From Chryseosolibacter sp964563295 (GTDB lineage: Bacteria; Bacteroidota; Bacteroidia; Cytophagales; Cyclobacteriaceae), in NCBI GenBank assembly GCA_964563295.1, contig CAZLWX010000018.1, positions 1 to 46,628 on the forward strand: DNA of 46,628 bases, written 5' to 3'. Positions 40,249 to 46,628 of the stretch are shown one piece after another. A program made the position numbers and the translations under genes. The notes beneath the pieces were generated by a model. It made no database searches. It was given only the letters and a program-made list of their open reading frames with translations, and was not told where the DNA came from. Each line of letters opens with the position of its first letter. Within the stretch, counting starts at the first letter, position 1.

Positions 40249-42685
40249 AGTGACCAATGCGAATAATGTCTGCGAACACGCCAGCGGCAGTGACGGCGGC
40301 GCCGGCTCCAGGTCCTCGGATCACCATCGGCCGGTCGTGATACCGCTCGGTGGTGAGCAAAATGATGTTGTCGCTGCCGGAAAGGGAATAGAAGGGATGC
40401 GTGTCGTCTACCGCGCCGAGTTCGACGGACACCCTGCCCTCATGCAGCACTGCCCTGTACCGAAGCTTCTGACGCTTTTCCTCCGCCTCCTTTCGAAGCA
40501 AATCGTATTTGGCGTCATGCTCTGCGAGGGCTCCGAGAAATTCATCAATGGTAAGATCTCCCCGGCAGTCGTCGGGCACCAGGTTCTGCACGGCGATGTC
40601 CCCAAGTTCGAGGGAGTGTCCGGCCTCCCTGGAAAGAATGAGCATCTTCCTGGCCACATCCATTCCGCTCAGGTCGTCTCGCGGGTCAGGCTCAGTGTAG
40701 CCCTTCGCCCTGGCTTCGCGTACCACGTCACTAAACTTTCTGCCGGCTGTAAACGTGCTGAAAATATAATTCAATGTTCCGCTGAGCACGGCTTCGATGG
40801 TCACCACCTTGTCGCCGCTGAGCAGCAGATCGTTCATCGTGTTTATCACCGGCAGCCCCGCTCCCACATTGGTTTCGAAAAGAAATTTTGCTCCGCGGCG
40901 GAATGCGGTTTCCTTGAGAGCGCGATATTGCTCCTGGGAAGCCGAGTTCGCTTTCTTATTAGGGGTTACGATCGATATGTTCGCCGTCAGGATGGCCTCG
41001 TAGAATCCAGCCACTTCTTCACTTGCCGTACAATCCACAAAGATGCTGTTGGGTAGGTTCAGGGCGAACATTTGGGCGACAAAGGAATACATGTTCATCG
41101 GTTCGCCTTCGTTCTTCATCCGGGAAATACACGAATCGAGCGCAACACCATTTTCATCAAAATGCATCCGCTTGCTATTGGCTACCGCGATGACATTGAC
41201 CTCCAGGAGATTTTCCTTCGCAAGCTTTTTATGCTGATCTTTTATCATACCGATCAACGCGCTTCCGATCAGGCCGGTACCGACCAGGAAAATATTCAGC
41301 ACTTTTCTGTCCGACAGGAAAAACGCTTCATGCAGCGAGTTCAGGGCCTTGGCGACATCCGCCTGAGCCACAACCGCCGAAATGTTGCGTTCCGAAGAGC
41401 CCTGGGCAATAGCCACTACGTTGATACCGTTCCGGCCCAATGCGCCGAACATCCTGCCGCTCGTGCCCGGACTGTGCTTCATGCCGTCGCCCACAACCGC
41501 CACAATCGACAAGTCGCCCTCAACGTGAATTTCATCAATTTCTTCATTGCGGATTTCGTTTTGAAACTCTCTCTCCAGCGCGATCCTCGCCTTTTTCGCG
41601 TAATGGCTTTCGATGGCGATACAGATGGAGTGCTCCGACGATGCCTGGCTGATCAGGATGACATTTATTTTTTCACGCGCCAGCGTCGCGAAGAGCCGCA
41701 TCGAAGCGCCAACGACTCCGAGCAGCCCGCTTCCCTGCACGTTCAGCAGGCTAATGCCATTCATCGACGAGATTCCTTTTATGAGCGCGCCGTTTCCGGA
41801 ATCGGCATGTATGAGCGTGCCTTCGAACGATGGGTCAAACGTATTGCGTATCCAAATGGGTATTCCATTCACCATCGCGGGCTGCATGGTCGCGGGAAAG
41901 ATTACACGTGCGCCGAAGTGGGAAAGCTCCATCGCTTCCTCGTAGCTCATGCGCGGCACCGTGAATGCTTTCTTCACAAGTCGTGGATCGGCAGTCATCA
42001 TTCCGTCGACGTCGGTCCAGATCTCGAGAGCCGACGCATGAAGCGCACCGGCAAAGATTGCCGCGGTGTAGTCGGAGCCGCTCCTTCCCAACGTCGTCGT
42101 TTCTCCACTTTCGGAAGTCGCGATGAAGCCGGTTATCACCTGTACCTCCGAGTGGTGACGGAAGTAATCCTTTATGAGCTTGTTCGTCAGCTCAAAGTCG
42201 ACACGTGCCTGCCCGAAATGATCGTCTGTGCGAACGACTTCCCGGGCATCGAGGTAGCTCGCGGCGACTCCCCGGTCCTTCAACGCTTCCGCGATAATGT
42301 ACGCCGACAATCGTTCTCCAAAGCTCATAATGTAATCCAGCGTCCGCGGTGTTCGCTCCCTGACGAGGTACACGCCGTGGAGTACGTCCTCCAACTCATT
42401 GATCCGTATCTTCACCTGAGCAAGGACACTGCCCTGGTATTGCACCGACGTAAGCTCGCGGACCGCTTCAAGATGTCGCTTTTGCAGCTCGAGGAGTTTG
42501 TCTTTATACGCCGCGTTACCTTCGAGCGCGAGTGCACTGACTTGAATCAGCTGATCGGTGACTCCACCAAAGGCCGAAAACACCAGGGCGATCTCGCTGT
42601 TGAGTCGGGGCTTGATTATTTCAATAACGGATCTGATTCGAGAAGGTGTCGAAACAGATGATCCGCCGAATTTCAAAATTTTCAT
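40238..42685 (-). CDS. thrA: Bifunctional aspartate kinase / homoserine dehydrogenase
   Basis: The 815-residue fusion catalyses the first and third steps of the threonine pathway. The N-terminal kinase (about 1-290) has KFGGSSVSTPSRI, FGERLSAYIIAEAL and GRSGSDYTAAIFAGAL. Two ACT-type regulatory segments follow (about 310-450, including VVGDGMKHSPGTSGRMFGAL). The homoserine dehydrogenase (about 465-815) has the NAD(P) motif IFLVGTGLIGSALIG, VDCTASEEVAGFYEAIL, TPNKKANS and the catalytic block FETNVGAGLPVINTMNDLL. This is the same domain order as E. coli ThrA. Transcription is probably controlled by the leader peptide ORF 104 bases upstream. Confidence 0.97.
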   Translation of the reverse strand: MKILKFGGSSVSTPSRIRSVIEIIKPRLNSEIALVFSAFGGVTDQLIQVSALALEGNAAYKDKLLELQKRHLEAVRELTSVQYQGSVLAQVKIRINELEDVLHGVYLVRERTPRTLDYIMSFGERLSAYIIAEALKDRGVAASYLDAREVVRTDDHFGQARVDFELTNKLIKDYFRHHSEVQVITGFIATSESGETTTLGRSGSDYTAAIFAGALHASALEIWTDVDGMMTADPRLVKKAFTVPRMSYEEAMELSHFGARVIFPATMQPAMVNGIPIWIRNTFDPSFEGTLIHADSGNGALIKGISSMNGISLLNVQGSGLLGVVGASMRLFATLAREKINVILISQASSEHSICIAIESHYAKKARIALEREFQNEIRNEEIDEIHVEGDLSIVAVVGDGMKHSPGTSGRMFGALGRNGINVVAIAQGSSERNISAVVAQADVAKALNSLHEAFFLSDRKVLNIFLVGTGLIGSALIGMIKDQHKKLAKENLLEVNVIAVANSKRMHFDENGVALDSCISRMKNEGEPMNMYSFVAQMFALNLPNSIFVDCTASEEVAGFYEAILTANISIVTPNKKANSASQEQYRALKETAFRRGAKFLFETNVGAGLPVINTMNDLLLSGDKVVTIEAVLSGTLNYIFSTFTAGRKFSDVVREARAKGYTEPDPRDDLSGMDVARKMLILSREAGHSLELGDIAVQNLVPDDCRGDLTIDEFLGALAEHDAKYDLLRKEAEEKRQKLRYRAVLHEGRVSVELGAVDDTHPFYSLSGSDNIILLTTERYHDRPMVIRGPGAGAAVTAAGVFADIIRIGHYAK

Positions 42686-42732
42686 GTACTGAGATTGTTA
42701 CGCAAATGGTTTCGAGAAATAAGGTTGTCAGG

Positions 42733-42798
42733 CCGCCATCTCCTGGAAATGGGCGCAACTGCGCATGGTGGTATGGTAAATGGAACGGGTTACCCCGT
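42733..42798 (-). promoter_or_regulatory. Candidate attenuator structures in the thrA leader
   Basis: On the minus strand ACGGG (42798-42794) pairs with CCCGT (42789-42785), and the 4-base loop GTAA includes the leader ORF stop codon. Further on, CCACCAT (42771-42765) can pair with ATGGCGG (42739-42733) with one mismatch, enclosing a GCGC-AGTT-GCGC hairpin. I see no T-run after either, so the terminator arm is not proven; termination by Rho or control of thrA translation are alternatives. Confidence 0.4.
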
Positions 42799-42906
42799 AA
42801 TCGTGATGGTGATGGTGATGATCGTCGTGTGGACGGGAGCAATGCAAGCGAGCCCGACGGTTTGCCGGGTTTCTTTACGAGAACTTACGATGACGCCTGC
42901 ATTCAT
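42790..42906 (-). CDS. thrL: Threonine/isoleucine-rich leader peptide of the thrABC operon
   Basis: A 38-codon ORF runs from ATG 42906 to TAA 42790, 104 bases before thrA on the same strand. Its last twelve residues are TTIITITITITG, with six Thr and five Ile codons almost uninterrupted and the stop codon immediately after Gly. E. coli ThrL, the attenuator peptide of thrABC, likewise has a run of Thr and Ile codons. Ribosome stalling here when Thr- or Ile-tRNA is scarce would change folding of the downstream leader. The 26-residue N-terminal part (MNAGVIVSSRK...) is longer than in E. coli. No standard promoter is seen; the minus-strand TACTTTG near 42947-42953 is one base short of the consensus. 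Confidence 0.75.
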   Translation of the reverse strand: MNAGVIVSSRKETRQTVGLACIAPVHTTIITITITITG

Positions 42907-43034
42907 AACGACGAGTGCCGAAATAATGAAATGGTTGAGTGGTTTGCAAAGTATTTTTTATGATTTTTGTGCGAACTAACATTTAGTAGCAGGGTGCAAT
43001 CGTTGTCGTAACCGCACCAATCTCTAATCTCCAT

Positions 43035-43562
43035 ATGACCCGAAAGAAAAAATTTCCGCGCGACTCGTTTGTGAGTATGACGGAACTGGTGCTTCCGAAC
43101 GACACCAACACATTGAACAACCTGATGGGGGGCCGACTGATGCATTGGATGGATATTGTTTCGGCAATCTCCGCCCAAAAGCATTGTAACAATATTGTTG
43201 TGACGGCCTCTGTCGACAACATCTCCTTCCGTCATCCCATTCAGCTCGGTAATGTGGTGACCCTGCGTGCCCGTGTCACGCGTGCATTCAATTCGTCTGT
43301 TGAAGTACGAATCGACGTCGATGCCCAGGACATCCCGTCCGGAAAGAAGATCGACAGTAACATGGCATATTTCACGTTTGTCGCTGTAGACGCGGCCGGA
43401 CGTCCGACAGACGTTCCTGAGGTGGAGCCTGAAACCGCCGAGGAGATTGCCTTGTACGAGGGAGCCTTGCGTCGCAGGCAGTTGCGTCTGATCCTCGCGG
43501 GCAGAATGAATCCACAGGATGCCAACGAGCTGAAATCGCTGTTCGAAATAAAACACGCATAG
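43035..43562 (+). CDS. Acyl-CoA thioesterase (hotdog fold, YciA/BACH-like)
   Basis: The 175-residue protein hydrolyses acyl-CoA thioesters. It has the hotdog signature: LVLPNDTNTLNNLMGGRLMHWMDIVSAISAQKH (catalytic Asp/Asn region and central helix), VVTASVDNISFRHPIQLGNVVTLRARV, and SSVEVRIDVDAQD. A C-terminal acidic helix of about 40 residues follows. It starts at ATG 43035 and is followed two bases after its stop by a small unknown gene. The chain-length preference cannot be told. Confidence 0.9.
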   Translation: MTRKKKFPRDSFVSMTELVLPNDTNTLNNLMGGRLMHWMDIVSAISAQKHCNNIVVTASVDNISFRHPIQLGNVVTLRARVTRAFNSSVEVRIDVDAQDIPSGKKIDSNMAYFTFVAVDAAGRPTDVPEVEPETAEEIALYEGALRRRQLRLILAGRMNPQDANELKSLFEIKHA

Positions 43563-43564
43563 CG

Positions 43565-43939
43565 TTGAGTAATTCATATCTTTTCCAGGAGGAGATTTAC
43601 CGCATTCCGCCGCAGGTCACTATCGTGCTGCCGAAACCAATCGAGGAGTATGTCCCTGCCGGACGCGACCAATTGGACCGAATACTGAATGCCATTCAAC
43701 AGTCGCGGTCATCCGTTCAAATCATGACGGGCAGTGAGGTGGCGCTCGATGATTTTTCGGGAGAGAGGAACTCTCATGTCATTGTGTTCGGCGCGGCGAT
43801 TGAGGGAATGGCATCGTACGAGGTGATCGAGGCACAAGGTTTTAGCGTGGTGCAGGCCGATGATCTCATCGAGCTGAATCAGGATGAAGAAAGGCGGAAA
43901 CGTTTGTGGCAAGCCTTGAAACGGATGTTTGGCCTATAA
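43565..43939 (+). CDS. Small conserved-looking cytoplasmic protein, possibly HolD (DNA polymerase III psi)-like
   Basis: The only available start is TTG 43565, two bases after the thioesterase stop, giving 124 residues without a signal peptide or membrane segment. The layout is an N-terminal beta part (RIPPQVTIVLPKPIEEY), a helix (RDQLDRILNAIQQS), a strand HVIVFGAAIEG and a C-terminal helix DEERRKRLWQALKRMFGL. The order strand-VIVFG, then a DDL segment, then KxLWxALKxxF recalls HolD/psi proteins, but this is a visual impression only and could be wrong. The coupling to a thioesterase does not help. Confidence 0.5.
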   Translation: MSNSYLFQEEIYRIPPQVTIVLPKPIEEYVPAGRDQLDRILNAIQQSRSSVQIMTGSEVALDDFSGERNSHVIVFGAAIEGMASYEVIEAQGFSVVQADDLIELNQDEERRKRLWQALKRMFGL

Positions 43940-43946
43940 CCCCTTG

Positions 43947-43977
43947 TTTGGCTGTTTTAGCAGTTATTCTATCTTTG
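43947..43977 (+). promoter_or_regulatory. Promoter upstream of hppA
   Basis: TTTG at 43947-43950, a 19-base spacer and TATCTTTG at 43970-43977 fit the Bacteroidota promoter. The start would fall near 43984, eight bases before a terminator-like hairpin, leaving a leader of about 58 bases to the hppA ATG. Confidence 0.65.
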
Positions 43978-43991
43978 CGCAAATTTCACGG

Positions 43992-44019
43992 CCATCTGGA
44001 AGTTCCCGGATGGTTTTTT
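43992..44019 (+). terminator. Terminator-like hairpin in the hppA leader
   Basis: CCATCTGG (43992-43999) pairs with CCGGATGG (44006-44013), including one T-G wobble, around AAGTTC, followed by six T (44014-44019). It lies downstream of the apparent hppA promoter and 22 bases before the start codon. It may simply end the thioesterase transcript, or it may act as an early hairpin in the hppA mRNA. Confidence 0.6.
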
Positions 44020-44041
44020 AATCAGATCAAACTACCAGAAG

Positions 44042-46219
44042 ATGAGTAATATCATATATTTCATTCCCGCGTTCGGCGTGATCGGGCTTATAGCGATGGC
44101 CATGAAGTCGGCCTGGGTGACCAGGCAGGAAGCGGGTGAAGCGAACATGCAGGAACTGTCCGGGTATATCGCGCGCGGCGCGATGGCCTTCCTCAGGGCC
44201 GAATGGAAAATACTCGCCTATTTCGCCGTCATCGCGGCAATCCTGCTGGGATGGTCCGGTACTCTGGTGGATGATTCTCATCCCATAATTGCAGTAGCAT
44301 TCCTGATTGGTGCTGTGTTGTCAGCGCTTGCCGGCTACGTCGGCATGAAGATCGCCACTAAGGCTAATGTCCGCACCACCCACGCCGCCCGTACCAGCCT
44401 CGCGCAAGCCCTCAGGGTATCGTTTACCGGGGGCTCAGTCATGGGTATCGGAGTCGCCGGACTGGCTATACTCGGATTGGGAGGATTGTTCATTGTATTC
44501 TTCAATTTTTTTGTACCGGATGGGGCGATAATCACCGGCATTGAAATGAAGCGCGCCATCGAAGTGCTCGCCGGCTTTTCGCTTGGCGCGGAATCGATCG
44601 CTCTTTTCGCCCGTGTCGGCGGAGGCATTTATACAAAAGCCGCCGATGTTGGCGCTGACCTGGTCGGAAAAGTCGAGGCCGGCATTCCCGAGGACGACGT
44701 TCGAAACCCGGCTACGATTGCCGACAATGTCGGCGATAATGTTGGAGACGTTGCCGGCATGGGGGCCGACCTCTTCGGATCATACGTTGCCACCATTCTC
44801 GCCACCATGGTCCTTGGTCAGGAGATCGACGCCGCCGCCGATAACTTCGGTGGACTGTCACCGATCCTCCTACCGATGATGATCGCGGGAATTGGACTAA
44901 TCTTTTCTATCGTGGGAACCTGGTTCGTAAGAATCACCAGGGAGACGGACAGTGTTCAGCGCGCTCTGAACATCGGGAACTGGTCAGCGATAATCTTCAC
45001 TGCAATCGCATCCTACTTTGCTGTCGTTAACCTGCTGCCCGACACCATGGTACATCGCGGTACGACATTCAGTTCTGGTGATGTATACATTGCCATTATC
45101 ATCGGGCTGATCGTTGGTACCCTGATGAGTATGATCACTGAATATTACACGGCAATGGGCAAGCGCCCGGTCGTATCTATTGTCCGGCAGTCGGGTACCG
45201 GCCATGCCACCAATATCATAGGTGGGTTGTCCGTTGGGATGGAATCGACTGTGTTACCCATTCTCGTGCTCGCAGGTGGAATTATCGGCTCCTACTCGTT
45301 TGCAGGACTGTACGGCGTGGCGATAGCCGCGGCGGGAATGATGGCGACAACAGCCATGCAGCTTGCGATCGATGCGTTCGGCCCCATTGCGGACAATGCT
45401 GGTGGAATTGCCGAGATGAGTCAGCTGCCCGAGGAGGTCCGTCATCGCACCGACAACCTCGATGCGGTGGGCAACACGACGGCCGCAACCGGCAAAGGAT
45501 TCGCGATAGCATCAGCCGCGTTGACATCACTTGCTTTGTTCGCCGCTTTCGTCGGCATTTCGGGGATATCCGCTATCGATATCTACAAGGCTCCCGTATT
45601 GGCAGGTCTTTTCGTCGGCGGAATGATACCATTTATTTTCTCCTCGCTCGCCATTGCCGCTGTTGGACGGGCAGCGATGGACATGGTCAATGAAGTTCGG
45701 CGTCAGTTCCGGGAGATTCCCGGGATCATGGAATACAAGTCGAAGCCAGAATACGAAAAGTGTGTGGCTATTTCGACGCGGGCCTCCATCCGGGAGATGA
45801 TCGCCCCCGGCGCAATAGCGCTTATCGTCCCTGTTGTCGTCGGTTTCACGTTCGGTCCTGAAGTGCTCGGCGGACTTCTCGCGGGCGTAACCGTGTCCGG
45901 TGTGCTGATGGGTATGTTTCAGTCCAATGCTGGCGGCGCCTGGGACAATGCCAAGAAGTCATTCGAAAAAGGTGTTGATATTAACGGCACCATGTATTAC
46001 AAGAAATCAGAACCTCACAAAGCATCGGTTACCGGAGACACCGTCGGCGACCCATTCAAAGATACCTCCGGGCCTTCGATGAATATCCTGATCAAACTCA
46101 CATCGATCGTCGCGCTGATTATCGCGCCGCACATTTCCAATCACGATCCCGCATCAGCCGATAAAACGCACGTAAAAACAGAACAGACGGCGACAGATGA
46201 CCGGTTGCCGGAGCGGTAG
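44042..46219 (+). CDS. hppA: Membrane-bound ion-pumping pyrophosphatase, K+-dependent type
   Basis: The 725-residue protein hydrolyses pyrophosphate and pumps H+ and/or Na+ across the inner membrane, with about 16 hydrophobic segments. The pyrophosphate site DVGADLVGKVEAGIPEDDVRNPATIADNVGDNVGD begins near residue 202, and a second acidic block (DAFGPIADNAGGIAEM) lies near 443. The switch position after GNTT is alanine (GNTTAATGKG, about 477-486); K+-independent enzymes carry lysine there, so this one should need K+. Whether it moves Na+, H+ or both cannot be decided here. It stands alone, with its own promoter and a terminator 19 bases after the stop. Confidence 0.96.
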   Translation: MSNIIYFIPAFGVIGLIAMAMKSAWVTRQEAGEANMQELSGYIARGAMAFLRAEWKILAYFAVIAAILLGWSGTLVDDSHPIIAVAFLIGAVLSALAGYVGMKIATKANVRTTHAARTSLAQALRVSFTGGSVMGIGVAGLAILGLGGLFIVFFNFFVPDGAIITGIEMKRAIEVLAGFSLGAESIALFARVGGGIYTKAADVGADLVGKVEAGIPEDDVRNPATIADNVGDNVGDVAGMGADLFGSYVATILATMVLGQEIDAAADNFGGLSPILLPMMIAGIGLIFSIVGTWFVRITRETDSVQRALNIGNWSAIIFTAIASYFAVVNLLPDTMVHRGTTFSSGDVYIAIIIGLIVGTLMSMITEYYTAMGKRPVVSIVRQSGTGHATNIIGGLSVGMESTVLPILVLAGGIIGSYSFAGLYGVAIAAAGMMATTAMQLAIDAFGPIADNAGGIAEMSQLPEEVRHRTDNLDAVGNTTAATGKGFAIASAALTSLALFAAFVGISGISAIDIYKAPVLAGLFVGGMIPFIFSSLAIAAVGRAAMDMVNEVRRQFREIPGIMEYKSKPEYEKCVAISTRASIREMIAPGAIALIVPVVVGFTFGPEVLGGLLAGVTVSGVLMGMFQSNAGGAWDNAKKSFEKGVDINGTMYYKKSEPHKASVTGDTVGDPFKDTSGPSMNILIKLTSIVALIIAPHISNHDPASADKTHVKTEQTATDDRLPER

Positions 46220-46238
46220 GGAAATAAAAGGTAAATTG

Positions 46239-46260
46239 AAGCCCCGTTACAGGGGCTTTT
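46239..46260 (+). terminator. Intrinsic terminator after hppA
   Basis: AAGCCCC (46239-46245) pairs with GGGGCTT (46252-46258) around GTTACA, followed by a T-rich stretch. A clear rho-independent terminator. Confidence 0.88.
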
Positions 46261-46262
46261 TC

Positions 46263-46270
46263 TATTTTTG
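46263..46270 (+). promoter_or_regulatory. Candidate -7 promoter element for the DUF2147 gene
   Basis: TATTTTTG fits TAnnTTTG and lies 26 bases before the ATG at 46296. The nearest TTG (46236-46238) is 24 bases upstream, slightly far, and the element overlaps the T-rich tail of the hppA terminator. Confidence 0.4.
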
Positions 46271-46295
46271 ATTGCACACCAATTGTGTCATCCCA

Positions 46296-46628
46296 ATGAG
46301 AGCTACCATCCTTTTTCTATTGATTTTGCCGTTTTCCGCGAATGCGCAAACCATTACCGGCAGTTGGATCACGATTGACGACAATACCGGCGAAAAGAAG
46401 TCGATTGTTGAGATCTACGAGCGCAGCGGGAAGATCTACGGCAAGGTCCTCAAGATTTTCCCAGGAGAAGGCGTTGACACGGACCCGGTGTGCGACGAAT
46501 GCCCGGAGGACGATGAACGATATAACCGCAAAGTGATCGGTATGGAGATCATCAAGGACATGGCCAGGGACGACGAAGAGTATGCGGGTGGGACTATCCT
46601 GGACCCCAAGATAGGCCGTATTTACTGG
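46296..46628 (+). CDS. DUF2147 family secreted protein (3' end outside window)
   Basis: The ATG at 46296 opens a frame that runs to the window edge (111 codons seen). A signal peptide of about 18 residues (MRATILFLLILPFSANAQ) precedes ITGSWITIDDNTGEKKSIVEIYERSGKIYGKV, the start of a DUF2147 domain: a small beta-barrel-like exported protein of unknown function, in which the GxW-T-D and SIVEIY-GKIYGKV strands are conserved. Two cysteines (CDEC) sit in the loop near residue 68. The remaining strands, including a GxYW-type closing motif, lie largely beyond the window. Confidence 0.85.
   Translation, partial: MRATILFLLILPFSANAQTITGSWITIDDNTGEKKSIVEIYERSGKIYGKVLKIFPGEGVDTDPVCDECPEDDERYNRKVIGMEIIKDMARDDEEYAGGTILDPKIGRIYW

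Noticed and set aside
40121..41056. A 311-codon frame on the plus strand across the thrB/thrA junction
   Set aside because: It spans two well-supported genes on the other strand and has no family signature.
41072..42661. A 529-codon open frame antisense to thrA
   Set aside because: It lies wholly inside thrA on the opposite strand. Its product is rich in Arg, His and Gln with no domain likeness, as expected for a shadow frame of a codon-biased gene.
42946..42954. Minus-strand TACTTTG as the thr operon promoter
   Set aside because: It is one base shorter than TAnnTTTG and has no TTG at the right distance, so it was not listed as a promoter, though its position before the leader ORF is suitable.
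42996..43007. A sixth LacI-type site (GCAATCGTTGTC) before the thioesterase gene
   Set aside because: It breaks the AAnCGnTT rule at one base, stands alone, and lies before an unrelated gene.

Overview
The window reads as a chromosomal segment of a Bacteroidota bacterium, most likely in the Cytophagales (Chryseolinea/Ohtaekwangia-like; this placement is inference). Supporting signs are a SusC/SusD pair, TonB-dependent receptors with carboxypeptidase-regulatory N-termini, many lipoproteins and secreted beta-barrels, weak or absent Shine-Dalgarno sequences, and several copies of the Bacteroidota promoter signature TAnnTTTG with an upstream TTG. Base composition looks even. I see no insertion sequences, phage genes, integrases, CRISPR arrays, rRNA or tRNA genes.

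Layout. 1-8.1 kb: end of a metallophosphoesterase, a single-domain response regulator, small secreted proteins, a flavin disulfide-reductase relative that lacks its redox cysteines, a PAP2 phosphatase, riboflavin synthase, a three-gene operon (membrane protein, winged-helix regulator, secreted protein) with a palindrome in its promoter, a DUF72 protein and a small exported protein. 8.1-16.7 kb (minus strand): a susC-susD operon ending in a very large VCBS/ASPIC-UnbV lipoprotein. 17.0-18.8 kb: cysS and yidD. 18.9-25.9 kb: a GMC oxidoreductase with a Tat-exported small subunit, two tandem Tat-exported Gfo/Idh/MocA oxidoreductases, an ACMSD-type decarboxylase and a secreted zinc-ribbon protein. 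26.0-28.6 kb: trhO, mog and an M23 peptidase, bounded by a clear promoter and terminator. 28.7-32.8 kb: an outer-membrane protein coupled to a secreted TPR-CHAT protein, then a small lipoprotein. 32.8-36.0 kb (minus): a probable metal-handling group (HYC_CC_PP-like protein, HMA-domain protein, TonB receptor). 36.1-38.0 kb: a phosphotriesterase-family protein and pcm. 38.0-42.9 kb (minus): thrABC. 43.0-46.6 kb: an acyl-CoA thioesterase, a small unknown protein, the membrane pyrophosphatase hppA and the start of a DUF2147 protein.

Two regulatory observations stand out. First, upstream of thrA lies an unlisted 38-codon ORF whose last twelve residues are TTIITITITITG, with a small hairpin over its stop codon. 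It looks like a threonine/isoleucine attenuator leader peptide analogous to enterobacterial ThrL. Second, five copies of a LacI-family-like half-palindrome (nnAAnCGnTTnn) sit only in the intergenic DNA before susC, before cysS and before the GMC operon. This suggests that SusCD-mediated glycan import and the periplasmic sugar-oxidising enzymes are co-regulated.

How the genes may work together (inference): SusCD imports an oligosaccharide or glycoside. The GMC/small-subunit dehydrogenase and the two exported Gfo/Idh/MocA enzymes would oxidise it, possibly by 3-keto-sugar chemistry. The other blocks are housekeeping (cysS, yidD, ribE, thrABC, pcm, hppA) or envelope and metal homeostasis.
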